The position numbers and the translations under genes are program-made. A DNA stretch of 64,000 bases, from positions 868,001 through 932,000 of the forward strand of contig JAUTDP010000008.1 in NCBI GenBank assembly GCA_033439795.1, in the 5' to 3' direction. The notes beneath the pieces were generated by a model. It saw nothing but the letters and a program-made list of their open reading frames with translations. It ran no database searches and was not told where the DNA came from. The DNA is from Sordaria brevicollis (taxonomy: Eukaryota; Ascomycota; Sordariomycetes; Sordariales; Sordariaceae). Below are positions 45,337 through 58,572 of this stretch, in pieces (the first letter of the stretch is position 1; every line of letters begins with the position of its first letter).

Positions 45337-46791
45337 GTTTTCCGTCCATCCTTTTGGGGAGTAAAATGGAAGATGAGATGTGAAAGTGCTGATTTTGGTA
45401 ATACCCATAGATACTGGCGTTCACAAGGATGTTGAGTTGGTCATTATCATCATTTTCAGTTTCGAATTCATCTTGACCAAACATGGCGCCAAGCTTCGAA
45501 GTCACTGAGAGCTCCCCTGAGCTTCCTTCCCCTGGACGTCACCAAGTCCCTGGGTCAGGTCTGAGCACGGCTCATGGGTTGATCTGTGCTTTCTTTGTTG
45601 AGCTGGCAAGCGCTAGCCCCTGACGCTGGACAAGGTGAATTGTGATGGCAGGTGCTTGTGATTTGATGTTGAAATTGATGATGGCAGCAAGTGATACCAG
45701 TCAATCTGTGACGAGGAGGCTTATTTGCATCAAAGTTCAATGCTGGTCTCGAAATATGATGTTGAATCTGATGCCCATCCCATCCCAAGAATCTCCAAGT
45801 GAACATGGACGAAAAGGAGTGATAAGCACAGGCCAGATAACACCAAGACTGAGCTATCTCAGCCCAATAACCCGTTGCCATGGTACATTTAGTCGGCCCA
45901 GCTTCCAATTGGATGCTGCAGGACCCAAGCGCGCTTGCCATTCACTGCATCCTGTCGCTGTAGCAGTTGCAGCGCAGGGCAACGGGCAGTCGCTAGTGAT
46001 GAGCTGCCTCATTCCAGCCAACGCTGTGCGTTTATCTGTCGGACCCGCAGTCATCGTCGAGTCCCTCTTTTGGTTGGCAGCCAGCCCACTTTGGTTGTTG
46101 GAGTGTCCAGTGCTCCTACGCGCATCATACCAAACTTAGTTGTTGAACCACCACCACCAGTCGCGAAATCCAGGGACTTGCCATCATCTCTTTTTTCCCT
46201 TTCCACGTCTTCGCTTTTTATCCGATGTTTTAGCATACCCAAACCTCAACAAGGGCCTTCTTTTTTTGTAGATCAGGGTCATCACCTTCCCGCTTTTTTT
46301 CCAAGCCGCCGCGAATCAATCGACGGCCGCCGACCCCCCCTTGTGTGTGTGTGTGTGGCTTTCACTTTCTTCTAATACCAACAGCCGCCAGGGCAGAGCC
46401 GATACGTAGCTTGACGAACGGATCGCATTCGATACACACTACACTACCAGCCGTGACCAACGACCTACCTTTCGATTGCCCGAATTGCTGCCAACTTGCT
46501 TTGCTTTTCTAGCCTCGAACTACACGCCCGACTACCTACCTACAAGCACACCGCAAACACCAAAGGGGAGACGAGGGTGCCAATCGCGGTCCCTCCCCAG
46601 CTCAGCACACCTTGTCGACGCTGTGCGCTCTGACGATCGTCCCGGCTGGAATCTCCCACACACGCCAATCGCTTCCCCCCTCGATTTGCTTAGCCGCCGA
46701 CCGGCCAACGTCAGCCTTGCTTCTTATCGTCGCGGAAAAGGCTTCGCAGGTCCAAGCTGTCGCTTCGGATCACGGATAACCGCACACAACC
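45337..46791. other. Intergenic region and long 5' leader of ham-3
   Basis: No gene seen. A short (GT)n run lies near 46342-46356, and pyrimidine-rich promoter-like DNA at 46190-46300. Confidence 0.5.
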
Positions 46792-47645
46792 ATGGGCACC
46801 AACGGCGTTCATGTCTCGTTTGGCGCGGGTCATGAGATGGGCGGGGTAATGGGCAATGGCTCTGGTCAGCCGCCCGCGACTGAGTATACACTTCAAGGTT
46901 AGTCAGGCAGTTCAGGAACCAAAACAAAAATGGCCGCCAGATCTAACACCTCGTCACACAGGTGTCATGCGCTTCCTCCAGACAGAGTGGCACCGTCATG
47001 AGCGCGACCGCAATGCCTGGGAAATCGAAAAGCAGGAGATGCGGGCGAGGATAGCAAACCTCGAGGGTCAGGCCAGGAGAGCGGACGCGACACAAAAGGC
47101 CCTCAAGAGATACGTCTCAATACTCGAAAAGAAGGTCAAGGAGCAGAGCGCTGCTCTAAAGGGCACTGGCAAAGAGAAGGGAGTGGAGGGTGAAGCCGCC
47201 GAGTCGGAGGAAAACAAGAACAAGCTTGACCGGTCTGCCCTCATACAGGAAAAGTTGCGCCGTAAGTCAGACTACGTACTTCTCTGTTTGCTAGCCTAGC
47301 ATGTTCTGACATATTCTCGCAGCAAACACAAAGCTCTCCGGAGCCCCTCACGAAGCTGAGAGCGTCGAGATCGGCCCCCCAGACGACGAATCTGCGCGCA
47401 ACGAACTCAAGACGTTCCTCGATCAGTGTCAAGCCGAATTTACTTACTTGATGGTCACTCCAGCAAACCCGCAACCACCACGAGAATCCCCGCCTCTGCC
47501 TATACTAGACGATTTCCGCGAAGGTGAGGCGTTGAACCAGCAGCTCGAACAGTCTTACCAGCGTTCTCAACAAAGCCAAATTCGCGACCTTCTTGCCCAG
47601 CAGGCTGCTGCTGCCAATGCAACCAATTCTACCGCTGTGCAGAGT

Positions 47646-47681
<36 letters not shown>

Positions 47682-49524
47682 CAACAGCATGTAGCCGGCC
47701 CGCGGCCACAGACCAACGTGCCACCAAAGGGGTATGGCGAACTGCAAGGTGCACCCATGGAGCGTTCATCTAGAGGGCAGCAACTACACGACATTCTAAA
47801 GAGTGGTGAAACTCCCGACTGGTCAGCTTCTATGCAGCCTCAGCCGGCTGAAGAGCCAACCTCTGCACTCAGCAAGGCACCTCCGATGGTTAGAGGAGAT
47901 GGACGCGAACCGGCCGCGCCAAAGCCTTCTTCGACCACAGATGCATGGGACTTTAACGAATCCAACTTCCAGGATCCTACCGCGATGACACAGCCGACGC
48001 CGCAGCAGTCGTTTTCTAGCAGGCCCGATACAGATGCCTTCCCTAGCGCCGAGAATCTTACCAAGTCTCCTAACCGCGGAGCACTCTCTCACCGAAGAAA
48101 GAGCTCGAGTGGTATGGCGCGTAGGAGGAGCGCCGAGCACGAGCTTTCGCTTGGATCTCTTCAGCAAAAGTCGGAGGGCACCATGTTCAAATTCCGATTT
48201 GGTTTGCGCGGTCACCTGGACGTTGTACGGACTGTTATCTTTTCTGGCGGCGGTAGCCCTGGCGAGCCTGAAATTTGCACGGCTGGAGACGACGGTTTGG
48301 TCAAGAGGTTCCATATTCCCGACAGGCATATTGGTCAACGAAACGCTGATGGAGATCTCGATGTTGCGGCGGACTTTACACATCGCGGCCATAGTGGGGC
48401 CGTGTTGTCTCTTGCATCCTGGTCGCCATCCCCCAACTTCTCTACCGGCGGTCGTGCCCAGGGTGATGGTTGGATCTTCTCGGGTGGACAAGATGCTACT
48501 ATTCGCGTATGGGAGAGAGGAAGGGTTGACCCCAAGGCCACACTAGATGGCCATACTGACGCTGTCTGGGCGCTTTGTGTGCTGCCCACGAACTTGGGTG
48601 CCATTTTCGGTCAGACCAATAACCATGGTCCACCTGACAGGATTTTGTTGGTTTCCGGAGCGGCGGATGGCACGGTCAAGGTGTGGGCTGTCAGCGCACC
48701 TCCTCAACTTACCTCGCCTCAGCCGGGGCCGGGTCGTCGCGGGCCAGGTGGACGTGTCAGGGGCAACTCCATGAGCTCTGGTTCCGCATTCCCCAGCTCG
48801 CCACAGCCGACTACCGCATCCAACTCACCCTTCCACCATACTCTTGTGCATACCATTAAGCGGGCCAACTCCGAAGAAAGCCCGACCTGCATTACTGCCC
48901 TCAGTCCCAACGGCGAGACCTTTGCCGTCAGCTATGCGGATGCCGCCATTATCGTCTACGACACCCGTAGCGGAGAGGAGATTGGAACGATGGCGAGCTT
49001 GGATACGTATGACGGCACCATTAACACAGCTGTGAATGCCGTTGTAGCGACAACCGTTGGATTGGATCAAACACAGGGACCCGGTGGTGAAGATGAGACC
49101 GGTGGCGGACCTACGGGAGGCGGTCGGTCAATGGCGGGATCTGGCGTGGAGGGTACCATCATTTCTGGCCATGAGGATCGCTACATCAGGTTCTTTGATG
49201 CCAACAGCGGTAGGTTTTATCGTCCTCTGAGAGAGTGCAAATTCGAGACTAACTTTTTTGCTAGGTCAATGCACCTACAACATGCTAGCCCATCCCGGAT
49301 CCGTATCCAGCCTCTCTCTCAGCCCTGATGGCCGCGAACTTGTCAGCGCGGGTCATGACATGTCGCTTCGCTTCTGGTCTCTCGAGACAAGATCATGCAC
49401 GCAGGAGATGACCTGCCACAGGAGCATGCGCGGCGAGGGTGTCTGCGCTGTTGTTTGGAGTCAGGACGGCAGATGGGTGGTTAGCAGTGGTGGTGATGGC
49501 ATGGTCAAGGTGTATGCCAGGTAG
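46792..49524 (+). CDS. ham-3: Striatin homologue (HAM-3/PRO11), STRIPAK scaffold
   Basis: Exons 46792-46897, 46962-47261, 47323-49209 and 49265-49524, about 850 aa. The N-terminus reads [31 protein letters not shown] (about 32-62), the striatin N-terminal domain with caveolin-binding and coiled-coil parts. [16 protein letters not shown] follows as the probable calmodulin-binding stretch. A Gln run lies at about 244-260. WD40 repeats fill the C-terminal half ([73 protein letters not shown]). Striatin scaffolds PP2A and kinases in STRIPAK, needed for hyphal fusion in Neurospora and fruiting-body formation in Sordaria. All splice sites keep the frame, and the length fits HAM-3. Confidence 0.96.
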
Positions 49525-50182
49525 TCGCCCGTCTGTGTCACATTTCGAGACGATTGGGACTGGGATGTATGACTTGAGCCTTCTTTGGCAACATTGTGTA
49601 TAATGAAACTTCTTTTTTCCGCGACGGACGGGTTGGGATGAGGAGTAGGGGGGTTTGGTTTGTTGTATTAGCTTTGCTTCACTTTTATCATCTTTTTTGT
49701 CACTTCCGCGTGTTCCTGTTACTAGTCTCAGACACGACGCTCCGGTCCGGCCCGCTTTTCCCTTTGTCATTTTACTTGCACACATTATTGCTATACCACA
49801 TCACATCAACATGGAGAGAGAGCACGTGGAGCAGAGAGAGCATCAAGCGGATATGTTTTGGTTGCTTTGACGAAGCTGTGAAGAGAATTGATGGACTGTT
49901 CAAAAAGAAGGAGGGGTATTGAGAGTGTGAGCAGAGATTCTAGATAGAATGAAAGAAGCGAATTACCAACATACTTTCTACAAGAAGAGTCGTCGATTAT
50001 AAAGTGAACATGTTCCCATGCGCTTCGGTGAAGACTTGAAACTAAAAACGGTGCACGAGATGCTACAAGTATGCTGAACATCGCGTTACAACACAAAAGC
50101 TTGGAAGGAACGGGATGTGGGAGTTATAAGCCCAAGATCCGAGCCACAAACCAACAAGCAAGGATTGGTTGCGATCCAATAT
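49525..50182. other. 3' region of ham-3 and intergenic DNA
   Basis: No gene seen. Confidence 0.5.
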
Positions 50183-50256
50183 TCCCTCGTGGCGCAATTG
50201 GCTAGCGCGTCAGACTGTTAATCTGGAGGCTGTAAGTTCGATCCTTACCGAGGGAG
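50183..50256 (+). tRNA. tRNA-Asn (anticodon GTT)
   Basis: A 74-nt cloverleaf without intron. The acceptor stem pairs TCCCTCG with CGAGGGA, and the D-arm region is GGCGCAATTGGCTAGCGC. The anticodon arm TCAGA-CTGTTAA-TCTGG has GTT at 50217-50219, and the T-arm contains GTTCGATCC. A T5 run at about 50279 can serve as pol III terminator. Confidence 0.95.
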
Positions 50257-53200
50257 GTTGCGATAACCGAATCATCACTTTTTGCTCCTGTAAAATGATT
50301 GCACTGTGTCCTTTCTTTTATTTTATTTTTTTTGGCATTTTTGCTTCATGACATACATGCGAGGTTCATTCATGCCTCTTCACCTGCTCTGCATCGCTTG
50401 GTTACTGGTCTTCAAGACCGGTTGTAGTTGATTTGTGGGTTTTTTTTTAATTCTTTTTTTCTGCCCTCTTCTTCTAAGACTTTGCAGTGTAACACCGGTT
50501 TATTAAGTCGAACAAAATGCACATTCAGCTTCGAAGGAATCCCATCATAAAAGTCGTTCATCGCTTTGAATCCTTACCTCTTTTTACGACGTGACAAATC
50601 CACAATCATCAGTCATTTCTCAAATACACCGTTTCTTTTCTAGGTATTTCCCGGTACCGAGAAAGCAAAACCTATCTATCAGGCATAATGGCCAGCATCC
50701 ACAGAGAGAAACTTGAAGTCATGGAGATACCTCTATCTGGTTCCAAAGCAGAGTAAGCATGCGGCCACGGAGAATAAAGCAGAAGCGTTGTTAAACTGCT
50801 CGCCATCTCCCTCGGTAGCGACACTCTAAACCTTGGCTCACGGATTACCCCGACTTAAGGAACGTATCGGGCGTCATGCCGAGACCGGGGTCCGTCCGGT
50901 TTCCCGCCTCCCATTACGTCGTTGACCGTTGATATTGTATGTTTCTCGGACTTGGATGTTGCGGATGGATTGTGCGATCCGTTGTAACCCTTCGAACCGC
51001 TCTTTTTACTTTGAAGTTGGTTGCTTGTCAGGGTGCTTGACGAGGGAAGTTGTGAAAGGAAGGTGTGATATGGGTGTAAAATGGGTATAAGATGGGTATA
51101 TTCATTTGTTTGGTTAAATGGTAGCGCAATGGCGAAATGGAAGCAGAATCCAAGAATGCGTCCGAATGGCGTCTTCTACTGTGTAAGTCTACCAGCAAGG
51201 AAAGCGTTTCTCTGAGAACATGGAACTTTAAAAGGACCGATCAAAACCCCGAGACTTTCCACCTCTCATCATGCATTCCATCGAGTCGAATCTCAACGGT
51301 CAAGCCACCAAGCCACATCGCACGCCATCCATCTCTCCCGCTTTCCATGCGCTGGGTCCGAAGGTCCGAAGCGCCTTTACTTACAACGGATGGTTGATCT
51401 GCCGGAGCAAAAAGACACCACGTGCTGAGAGAGCAATATCGGTATGTAGCAATGCACCCCGCGTCGCTGCTGTGGACTTTGTGGTACGTACAGTACGAGG
51501 TAGTATGGGACGGGATGGAAAGGTAAGGCTTCATTTATCCGATTTGCTCGGATGCGTGAAGAGAGAGAGAGTCTGTCCGGTGATGCGATCTACGGGAGGA
51601 CAGAGTGTTGGTTGGATCTTGCCTCGTATCCCATCAATCTGCATCTGGAAGTGGTTCTGGCAAGATTTATGTTGTTCATTTTGGGAAGGAGGGAGTTGAT
51701 GAGTCCCAAGTACTTGATATGAGGGAAGGAGCAAGGAAAGTGACGCCATCAAGAATTTGAACGATTGAAGGAAAGAGCAAGTGAGTGCGCGAGTCAGTTC
51801 CGAGTTTGACGGTTGACTGCACCTTCCAATTCCAGTTCAAGCGGGTTGCCGAAACTGTCTTCCGGGAAAGAACCCAGAAGCATTCCGGCGAGTGAAAACA
51901 TCCATCACCCTCGGAGGACACCGACCGAACCCGCCAAACTCGGATTTCTTTCCAATTTCCATTTATTCTGCTGCGTGTCCTCATGTCGCTAGCCGCGCAG
52001 CTGAAAACCTTCAAATTGGTCCAGCTCTGTTCAAGTTCTCGCAGATTTGTCTTAACCGAATACTCAGCATCGCCGCCGAAAATGGAAATGTTCGACTTGC
52101 CTCAACTTGTCTGTCCTCCCCTGTCTCAATTAGAAACCCAGCTCCGAGACCTTGGAACACCCCAGGCCCCAAAAGGAACACACGCAGAAGGGCAACACCC
52201 TCGTCAACCACGTTGATGCCTGCGGCTTGCCTTCCTTTTCTTCTGTTTCCTTGTCGCCCTGATTTCATCCTCTCTGTGTTTCAAGTCGTACAACAACGCG
52301 TTCAGCCGCTGTCCGATGTCTGCTAGACGACGAACAAGCTCAACCGGCGAATGCTACAATTCTGGCTGCCGCTGTCCTCGTTGACATCCTGGCAACCCTG
52401 GTGGCAGCACGCAAAATCACGTATTCATCAAGACATTCTCCGGCTGTGTAGCGTTATGTGTTGTGCATCCAGCCGCCCCTGTGGTATCCGTGGTAAGGTT
52501 GTTGATGTCTCTCTGCTAGTTGCCGTCCGTCTTGCCTGTCTGTCGTTCACGACTTCAGGTAACGATTTCTCGCCTCAGACCGTTCCGCCGGCCAACCAAT
52601 CGACTGACTGGCCAAAGAAGTGGTGACGACAACTATAGGTCTTGAGATGTTGTTAAGCTTACCGGCATATCAAGCTTCAATGCAAGCCACGCCGTTAGAA
52701 TGGAGCAAGAAAAAGACGGGAGTGGCTGGCCCAGCGGCCTCGCAGAGGGCTCACAGAGAAAAAAAAAAAAGAGGGTGTGAAGACCGTTGGCAACGAATGG
52801 TCAGAGAAACAAGATCCAATTCGTGGCAGAAAACGGCAAAGCAGCCGCCACCTACTTCAGGTAAAGTAAAGTTTCAACTTCTTCTTCAACCGTGTCGCTC
52901 TATCCATCCATCCATCCACACAAACAACCGTGTGACCTCCATTCAGCTCGTTAGGGAACGACGATGAGAGCCAAGAGATGCCAATTTGCGGAGATGGCTG
53001 TGAGCCTGCGACGTAAAGGGACCTCGACGCTTGCCAAGGTCGGCTTTCATATAACCAAAGACATCCACTCGCTCGTTCGGATGTTCTAAACCTTCTCACG
53101 GCCTGTCTACATTAGCTTCCTTTCTGCATCCCGCCCCAGACAGGATTGGATGTCTTCGACGGCTCTTCTCGTATTGCATGGGTTGTTTCAAATCTTCAAC

Positions 53201-53777
53201 AATCCTTGAGTCCACTCCTTCGCTCACTTTCTGTGTCACCCCAAAGGAGAGCGGTGCGGTGTACATATGTGAACCTTCTCTTCGCTCGAACTGTGTTGTA
53301 CCACAGACGAGATGGGTTTAAAAGGGTTGTACCACAAGGTGGTATAAAAAAGGTGTCGCGTTGTACTCCAGGGGTTGCTGATTGAGTGAGGGTTGATTTG
53401 AACCAAGCGGTTAATTCATCCTTTCCCGGGCTTGTCCCGACGGGAATAGAGTGCGGACGGAAAGGCACATGTGAGAGGACAGAGGAGACGGAAGCTTGTT
53501 TGACCGGATGTGAAAAGAAGTCAGGTCGAGGGTCACATAGATAAGCTTCGACCCCCAGTCGCTGTCACAGTTGCAACTTCCCGAGAGTTGTTCATCCTCC
53601 TTTGTCCTCGAGTTGGGTTGTCCTTACCAGTTTCTGTTTCGTGTCAATAGTTTAACACTCGCTTCACTTCCTGCCCCGTTAGTATAACCTGTCGTCCTAT
53701 AAGACCGAGACCACCCCAACACCTGAACGTCAAAAAGCTCAAAGTCGTCACACAAGTATTGTTAGCCCACCGACACC
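50257..53777. other. Long intergenic region
   Basis: 3.5 kb with no recognisable gene. There are a short A-run near 52762 and an imperfect CCATCCATC run near 52901. It probably contains the upstream control region of the protease gene. Confidence 0.5.
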
Positions 53778-55535
53778 ATGGTAGCCCTCACCAACCTCCT
53801 CCTCACGACCCTCCTCGCCTCCACGGGTCTCGGTTCCGCCCTGCCTCCACGCATCGGCAACACCGTCATCTCTGCTCGCGAACCCGAACCCGAACACTCT
53901 CTTTCAGGCCGCAAAGTCACCCTCCCGCAGCAGAAAAACCCGCGCTACCACAAATTCAACGGCGCCCTCTCCGTCTACAGAACCTACCTCAAATACGGCG
54001 CCCCGGTACCCGACTACCTCGTCAAAGCCGTCGCCAAGCACCTCGGCGTCTCAACCGACGACGTTCTCAACTATTCCGTTGCGAAAACCAAAAGAGACAA
54101 GGGCTCAGCCCCCGCCGTACCCATAGACGAGTACGACGTGGCCTACGTGACGCCCGTCTCCATCGGCACGCCCGCGCAGACTCTAAACCTCGATTTCGAC
54201 ACGGGATCCTCCGACCTCTGGGTATTTTCCAACTCTTTGCCTCTAACCCAAATATCCGGTCAGGAAATATACTCGCCCAACATCTCCTCGACCGCGCGGC
54301 TTCTGAGCGGGGCGTCATGGAGTATCACCTATGGCGACGGGTCGGCTTCGCGCGGGAACGTGTACTTGGATAAAGTGGTGATTGGCGGCCTCGAAGTGCA
54401 TGACCAGGCGGTGGAGACGGCGCAGCAGGTCAGCACGAGCTTCACTAGGGAGGCGGCTATTGATGGCCTTGTTGGGCTCGGGTTCGGGAGCTTGAATACG
54501 GTGTATCCGACGGCACAGAAGACGTGGTTTGAGAACGTGAGGGGGAAGCTGGATGAGCCGGTGTTTGCGGTGGATCTGAAGTTTAATGCTGGTAAGTCGG
54601 ATTCCTTTCTTTCTCCTTGTTCGGTCGGTTCGGATGGCGAGTGGTAAGGTTGAAGTTGAGGTTGAGGTCGAGGTTGAGGATGGAGTTGGTGATGATGGAG
54701 TCGCGGAGTTAGGACTTGATGTCGAATCGGTTCGGTTCGGACGGGTAGGGCTGGACTGGATCACACTACACTACAGTATGTGATCTGCGCCGTCTTTCTC
54801 TGACCCTGAGCGACGTTGTGTTTCTTTATATATCTTCCATCAAGGGAGAGATGATATGGAGACATGTCGTCAACTCTCGGCTAAGCACGGGTGACTCACG
54901 GACTCGTCTAAATACCCGGCATTCCGACAACGGAGTCACGCCATGAAGCTGGAGTTTTCGGCCAACCTAACCGAGAGACCATGGTGTAGATCCGAAAGCT
55001 TGGTTTCACTAACACTCTTTTATCCACAGCCGGCACCTACGACTTTGGCTTCATCGACCCAGCCAAGCACACAGGCAACATCACGTACGTGCCCGTCAAC
55101 ACCGACCCAGGCTATTGGATGTGGACGGCGACTGGTTACCAAGTCGGCTCCGGATCCTTCGTGACGCAGCCCATCGTCAACATCGCCGACACGGGCACAA
55201 CGCTGGTGTATCTGCCCAACGCCATTCTGCAGGCGTACTACAAGCAGATCCCCGGCGCCACCAACAGCCGGTCGTACGGCGGGTACGTGTTCCCTTGCGC
55301 GGCCGCGATCCCGGACTTCACTTTCGGCGTGACTGGCGACGCAAAGATCACGATCCCCGGACGGTTCATCAACTACGGGCAGGTGACGGAAGGGAGCGCG
55401 ACGTGCTTTGGTGGCCTACAAAGTAGCAGCGGAGTTGGTATCAACATCTTTGGCGACGTGGCGCTCAAGGCGGCGTATGTGGTGTTTAACGGGGGCGAGA
55501 CGCCGACGCTGGGATGGGCTTCCAAGAACCTGTAA
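53778..55535 (+). CDS. Secreted pepsin-like aspartic protease (A1)
   Basis: Two exons, 53778-54591 and 55030-55535, 439 aa. It has a signal peptide (MVALTNLLLTTLLASTGLGSA) and a propeptide with YHKFNGALSVYRTYLKYG, ending near KTKRDKGSAPAVP (dibasic KR processing site). The mature part starts about residue 118 (DEYDVAYVTPVSIGTPAQ). The catalytic aspartates lie in DTGSS (141-145) and DTGTT (325-329), and the flap reads SWSITYGDGSASRG. This fits endothiapepsin/aspergillopepsin-type fungal acid proteases, which degrade protein outside the cell. The intron, 438 nt, is far longer than others here, but the join NA-AGTYDFGFID is exact. It is likely soluble, since there is no GPI-type tail. Confidence 0.94.
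54592..55029 (+). other. Unusually long intron of the aspartic protease gene
   Basis: GTAAGT donor, CACTAAC branch site at about 55009 and CACAG acceptor. It contains a purine/T repeat of GAGGTT type (about 54650-54690). Confidence 0.75.
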
Positions 55536-57366
55536 TGAATATCGAGGCAAGCTGTGTCGATGGGTGACGGCTCGGTCTGTCAGGACGAAGGAGCACTTCC
55601 TCCGAGCAGTTGTTGTTGTTTCTAGTATCGTGAAGCTGTCGATTTTAGCCAGTCAGGGGTGATCCATGGCTCTGAAGGCCGAGATGTCTGGTGCCCTCCG
55701 ATGTCGGGGGCTGTAATGTTTAGGCAGATTGAGGTCTTTGTCTCCGGTCCGGAAGCTCAACGGACTTCTTTCTTCAACCCCATCCTATAATGCAAAGAAT
55801 TTCCATCTTGTAGTCATGATTGTATCCAGTGTCCGGGATGAATGCATTCTGGCTGGTTTGTTCCTGCATTTTGACGCGTGGCCCGAGGACGGAGTGCCAC
55901 ATGGTCGGTATGGAGGGGATGTCCGATCATGCACGTCTTCCATCCGGTATCTGAACTTTGCATCAAGAGACTTCGGTCGGTGACTCACATGTCTCGATGT
56001 ATCTCGACTTTGTGACATTGTCAGCGGAGTTGGATAGATGCCAGTTGATGATGATGTGCGTTTTTGGCTCCCGTCTGCATGTATAAAACGTGCCTTAATT
56101 CCCGAGCCTAAGCCCTATCAAAAGGGGAAGGAACATTTCCATTCTGAACAGAAAGGCCAGATGCTGATGGTCTCTGGCTTCATATGTCCGATAAAGGAAG
56201 GTATAGTTTGTCTTGTCGTTGTTACCAAGACGTTGGTTCGGAAGATGTTTCGCTCGGCGCCATGCCAAACTGGTCTCTTGGCTTTTGCGTTGGCGTCAGC
56301 ACGATTGCGATGCGATGCTTCGATGCACCATGCTCCGAACGTTTCTACCAACGAGACGAAGCAATCCATAGCGCGGCCCGAAAACGGAAGCCAAGAAGTT
56401 TGAAAGAAGTTTGACAGCTTTGACAAGTCGTGGCGGGCGTGGCGTCCGGCTCGGCAGAACCAACTAGTCGGGATATAGTTTATTTCGACCAACGACGACA
56501 TGCCATGCCCAACTGAACTGTGTGTCTGTTTGTCAGTACATACATATCAAGCAAGCTCTTCACCACCATACCACCGTCGACAAAACATCACCATGTCTTT
56601 GGCTTGGTGTTGAGGGCTTTTGGTGACAAGAGTCATGTATGTCTTGGCATTTGCTGGTGAGGTCCATCAGAAACGTTGACCAATTCCGCCCATGTGATCT
56701 AGAACCGACGAGGACCGTATGAGACCGTCTTCACCCGACGTCATGTCGACGGAACGAAAACCGCTGATAAGAAGTTCGCGGGGAGGAAGAAGCCAAGAGT
56801 TGACTCGAGCCGCCGCCGCCGGGTAAAGATTTCAGCAGAAGAGGGGACCATGTGGCAGGCACAGTGACAGGGCCTTGTGGTGATTTCATGGGTGGAGGGA
56901 CTTGGCATCATGATGGAGTCGGATTTTCCCTTTTCGTTGCTTGCCGTCGAATGGATCGATATGGGGGTGAGATCGGGATGCGCAAGAAGTTGGGGAAAGT
57001 GAAGATCTGGAAGAAGTCTATCGAGACGGGAAGGCAAAGAATAGAAGAGAGTTTAAAGTTGCATGACATTGCATGACGATGTCGTAAAAAAATGGGCAGA
57101 AGAAGGGAACGAAACCCATCATTGTCTTTCATGGACACGAGTCTGTCCCAGTTTGAACAGTGCGCTGATGAAGCCTTTTTTCAATGTTCGTGATGCATGT
57201 CGACTGCGGAGAAGGGATTGCCCGTCCACACTGTAAACTATTGGCGACCTTCCACGAATGGAAGGACCGATTAGTTTTGATGAGGTAAAAGGGACCCTCC
57301 AGTCTCGCGCCTTTTTCTTCTTCCAGTCATGGTCTCCGCGGAGTGAGAGCGCTGCTCGGTGTCGAT
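55536..57366. other. Intergenic region up to the right-hand transposon block
   Basis: Unmutated DNA with no recognised gene; open frames on both strands are motif-free. Confidence 0.5.
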
Positions 57367-57689
57367 TATTCCGCTTACTTCTCGGCGCCAAGAGTCCCCA
57401 TATACTGCCTACAGTAGTATAGTCTTTTGAGTCTCGTGATCTCCTAGTCTTTACCCTTCTAGGTAATAAGTGTAGTAGTTAGTTAGTAGAACTCTAGCCA
57501 TCTCTCTAATACGTATCAGAGTACGTAAAGAGGGTATCGTATACGGTTATTAAACTAGGACTTGGTGAAATTGTAAAAGTCGTAATGTATAAGTGCGTAA
57601 TATTATGGTATTGACTATTAATATAATAATAAATATAATACCATGCAGTATATTACGACTATTATTTTTAAATGTAGCGGTAGTTTATA

Positions 57690-57812
57690 ACCTTTTTAAT
57701 TTCGTTATTTTTATTATTGACCTTTTTAATTTCGTTATCTTTACTATTAACCTTCTTAATTTCGTTATTTTTATTATTGAATTTCTTAATTTCGTTATCT
57801 TTATTATTCTTA
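57690..57812 (+). repeat. Tandem repeat, about 30-bp unit
   Basis: Four imperfect copies of a unit containing TTAATTTCGTTATTTTTATT. Confidence 0.85.
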
Positions 57813-58267
57813 ATGCGTTGAGCTTCCTATTCTCTATATTCGAGATTAAAACTCTCCTTAAATTATTTTTTTCTTTCGAAGTCGTTTTGCTTGGGTTTTA
57901 TATAGGGAGTAACCTTGGGTATTAAAGTATAGTTTATATTATTATTAACTATAAAAGAATAAATATTAGTATTATAAATATATATATATTTATTATTTTT
58001 TTAATATAATAACTATATTTTTATATTAAAAATCTTCAAACTTTCTAGGTAGAATATATTAACTACGAGTAATCGATTGGTATAGAAATTAGGAGGATTT
58101 ATAGGATTATATAATTTCTATATAAAAACGTTAATTAAGTGTATTAAAAAGAAAATAAAAGATGTTTATAAAAAACGTTTTTATAACTATATTTATTACT
58201 ATTCTTGAATACTTTAGTAAAGTATTGAATTTATATAATTATAATATTAACTAGCTATATTTAATAT

Positions 58268-58572
58268 TTTTTTATATATATTTATATAATATTCGAAAAA
58301 AATAAAAAAAACCGTATAAATCGAAAAATCTATGCAAATCGTACAGAGTGCTAGTTAGAATACTAATTAAAATACTAGTTTTTATATATATCTATATAAT
58401 ATTCGAAAAAAATAAAAAAACCGTATAAATCGAAAAATCTATATAAGTTGTATAGAGTGTTAGTTAGAGTACTAGTTAGAATACTAGTTTTTATATATAT
58501 TTATATAATATTCGAAAAAAATGAAAAAACCGTATGAATTGAAAAATTTATATAAATCGTATAGAGTACTAA
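58268..58572 (+). repeat. Tandem repeat, about 110-bp unit
   Basis: Nearly three copies, starting about 58270, 58380 and 58490. Each contains TATATAATATTCGAAAAAAA, CCGTATAAATCGAAAAAT and AGAGTGCTAGTTAGA-like words. Confidence 0.9.

Noticed and set aside
57593..57925. 110-codon hydrophobic open frame
   Set aside because: Starts at GTG in RIP-mutated AT-rich DNA and is made of a 30-bp tandem repeat.
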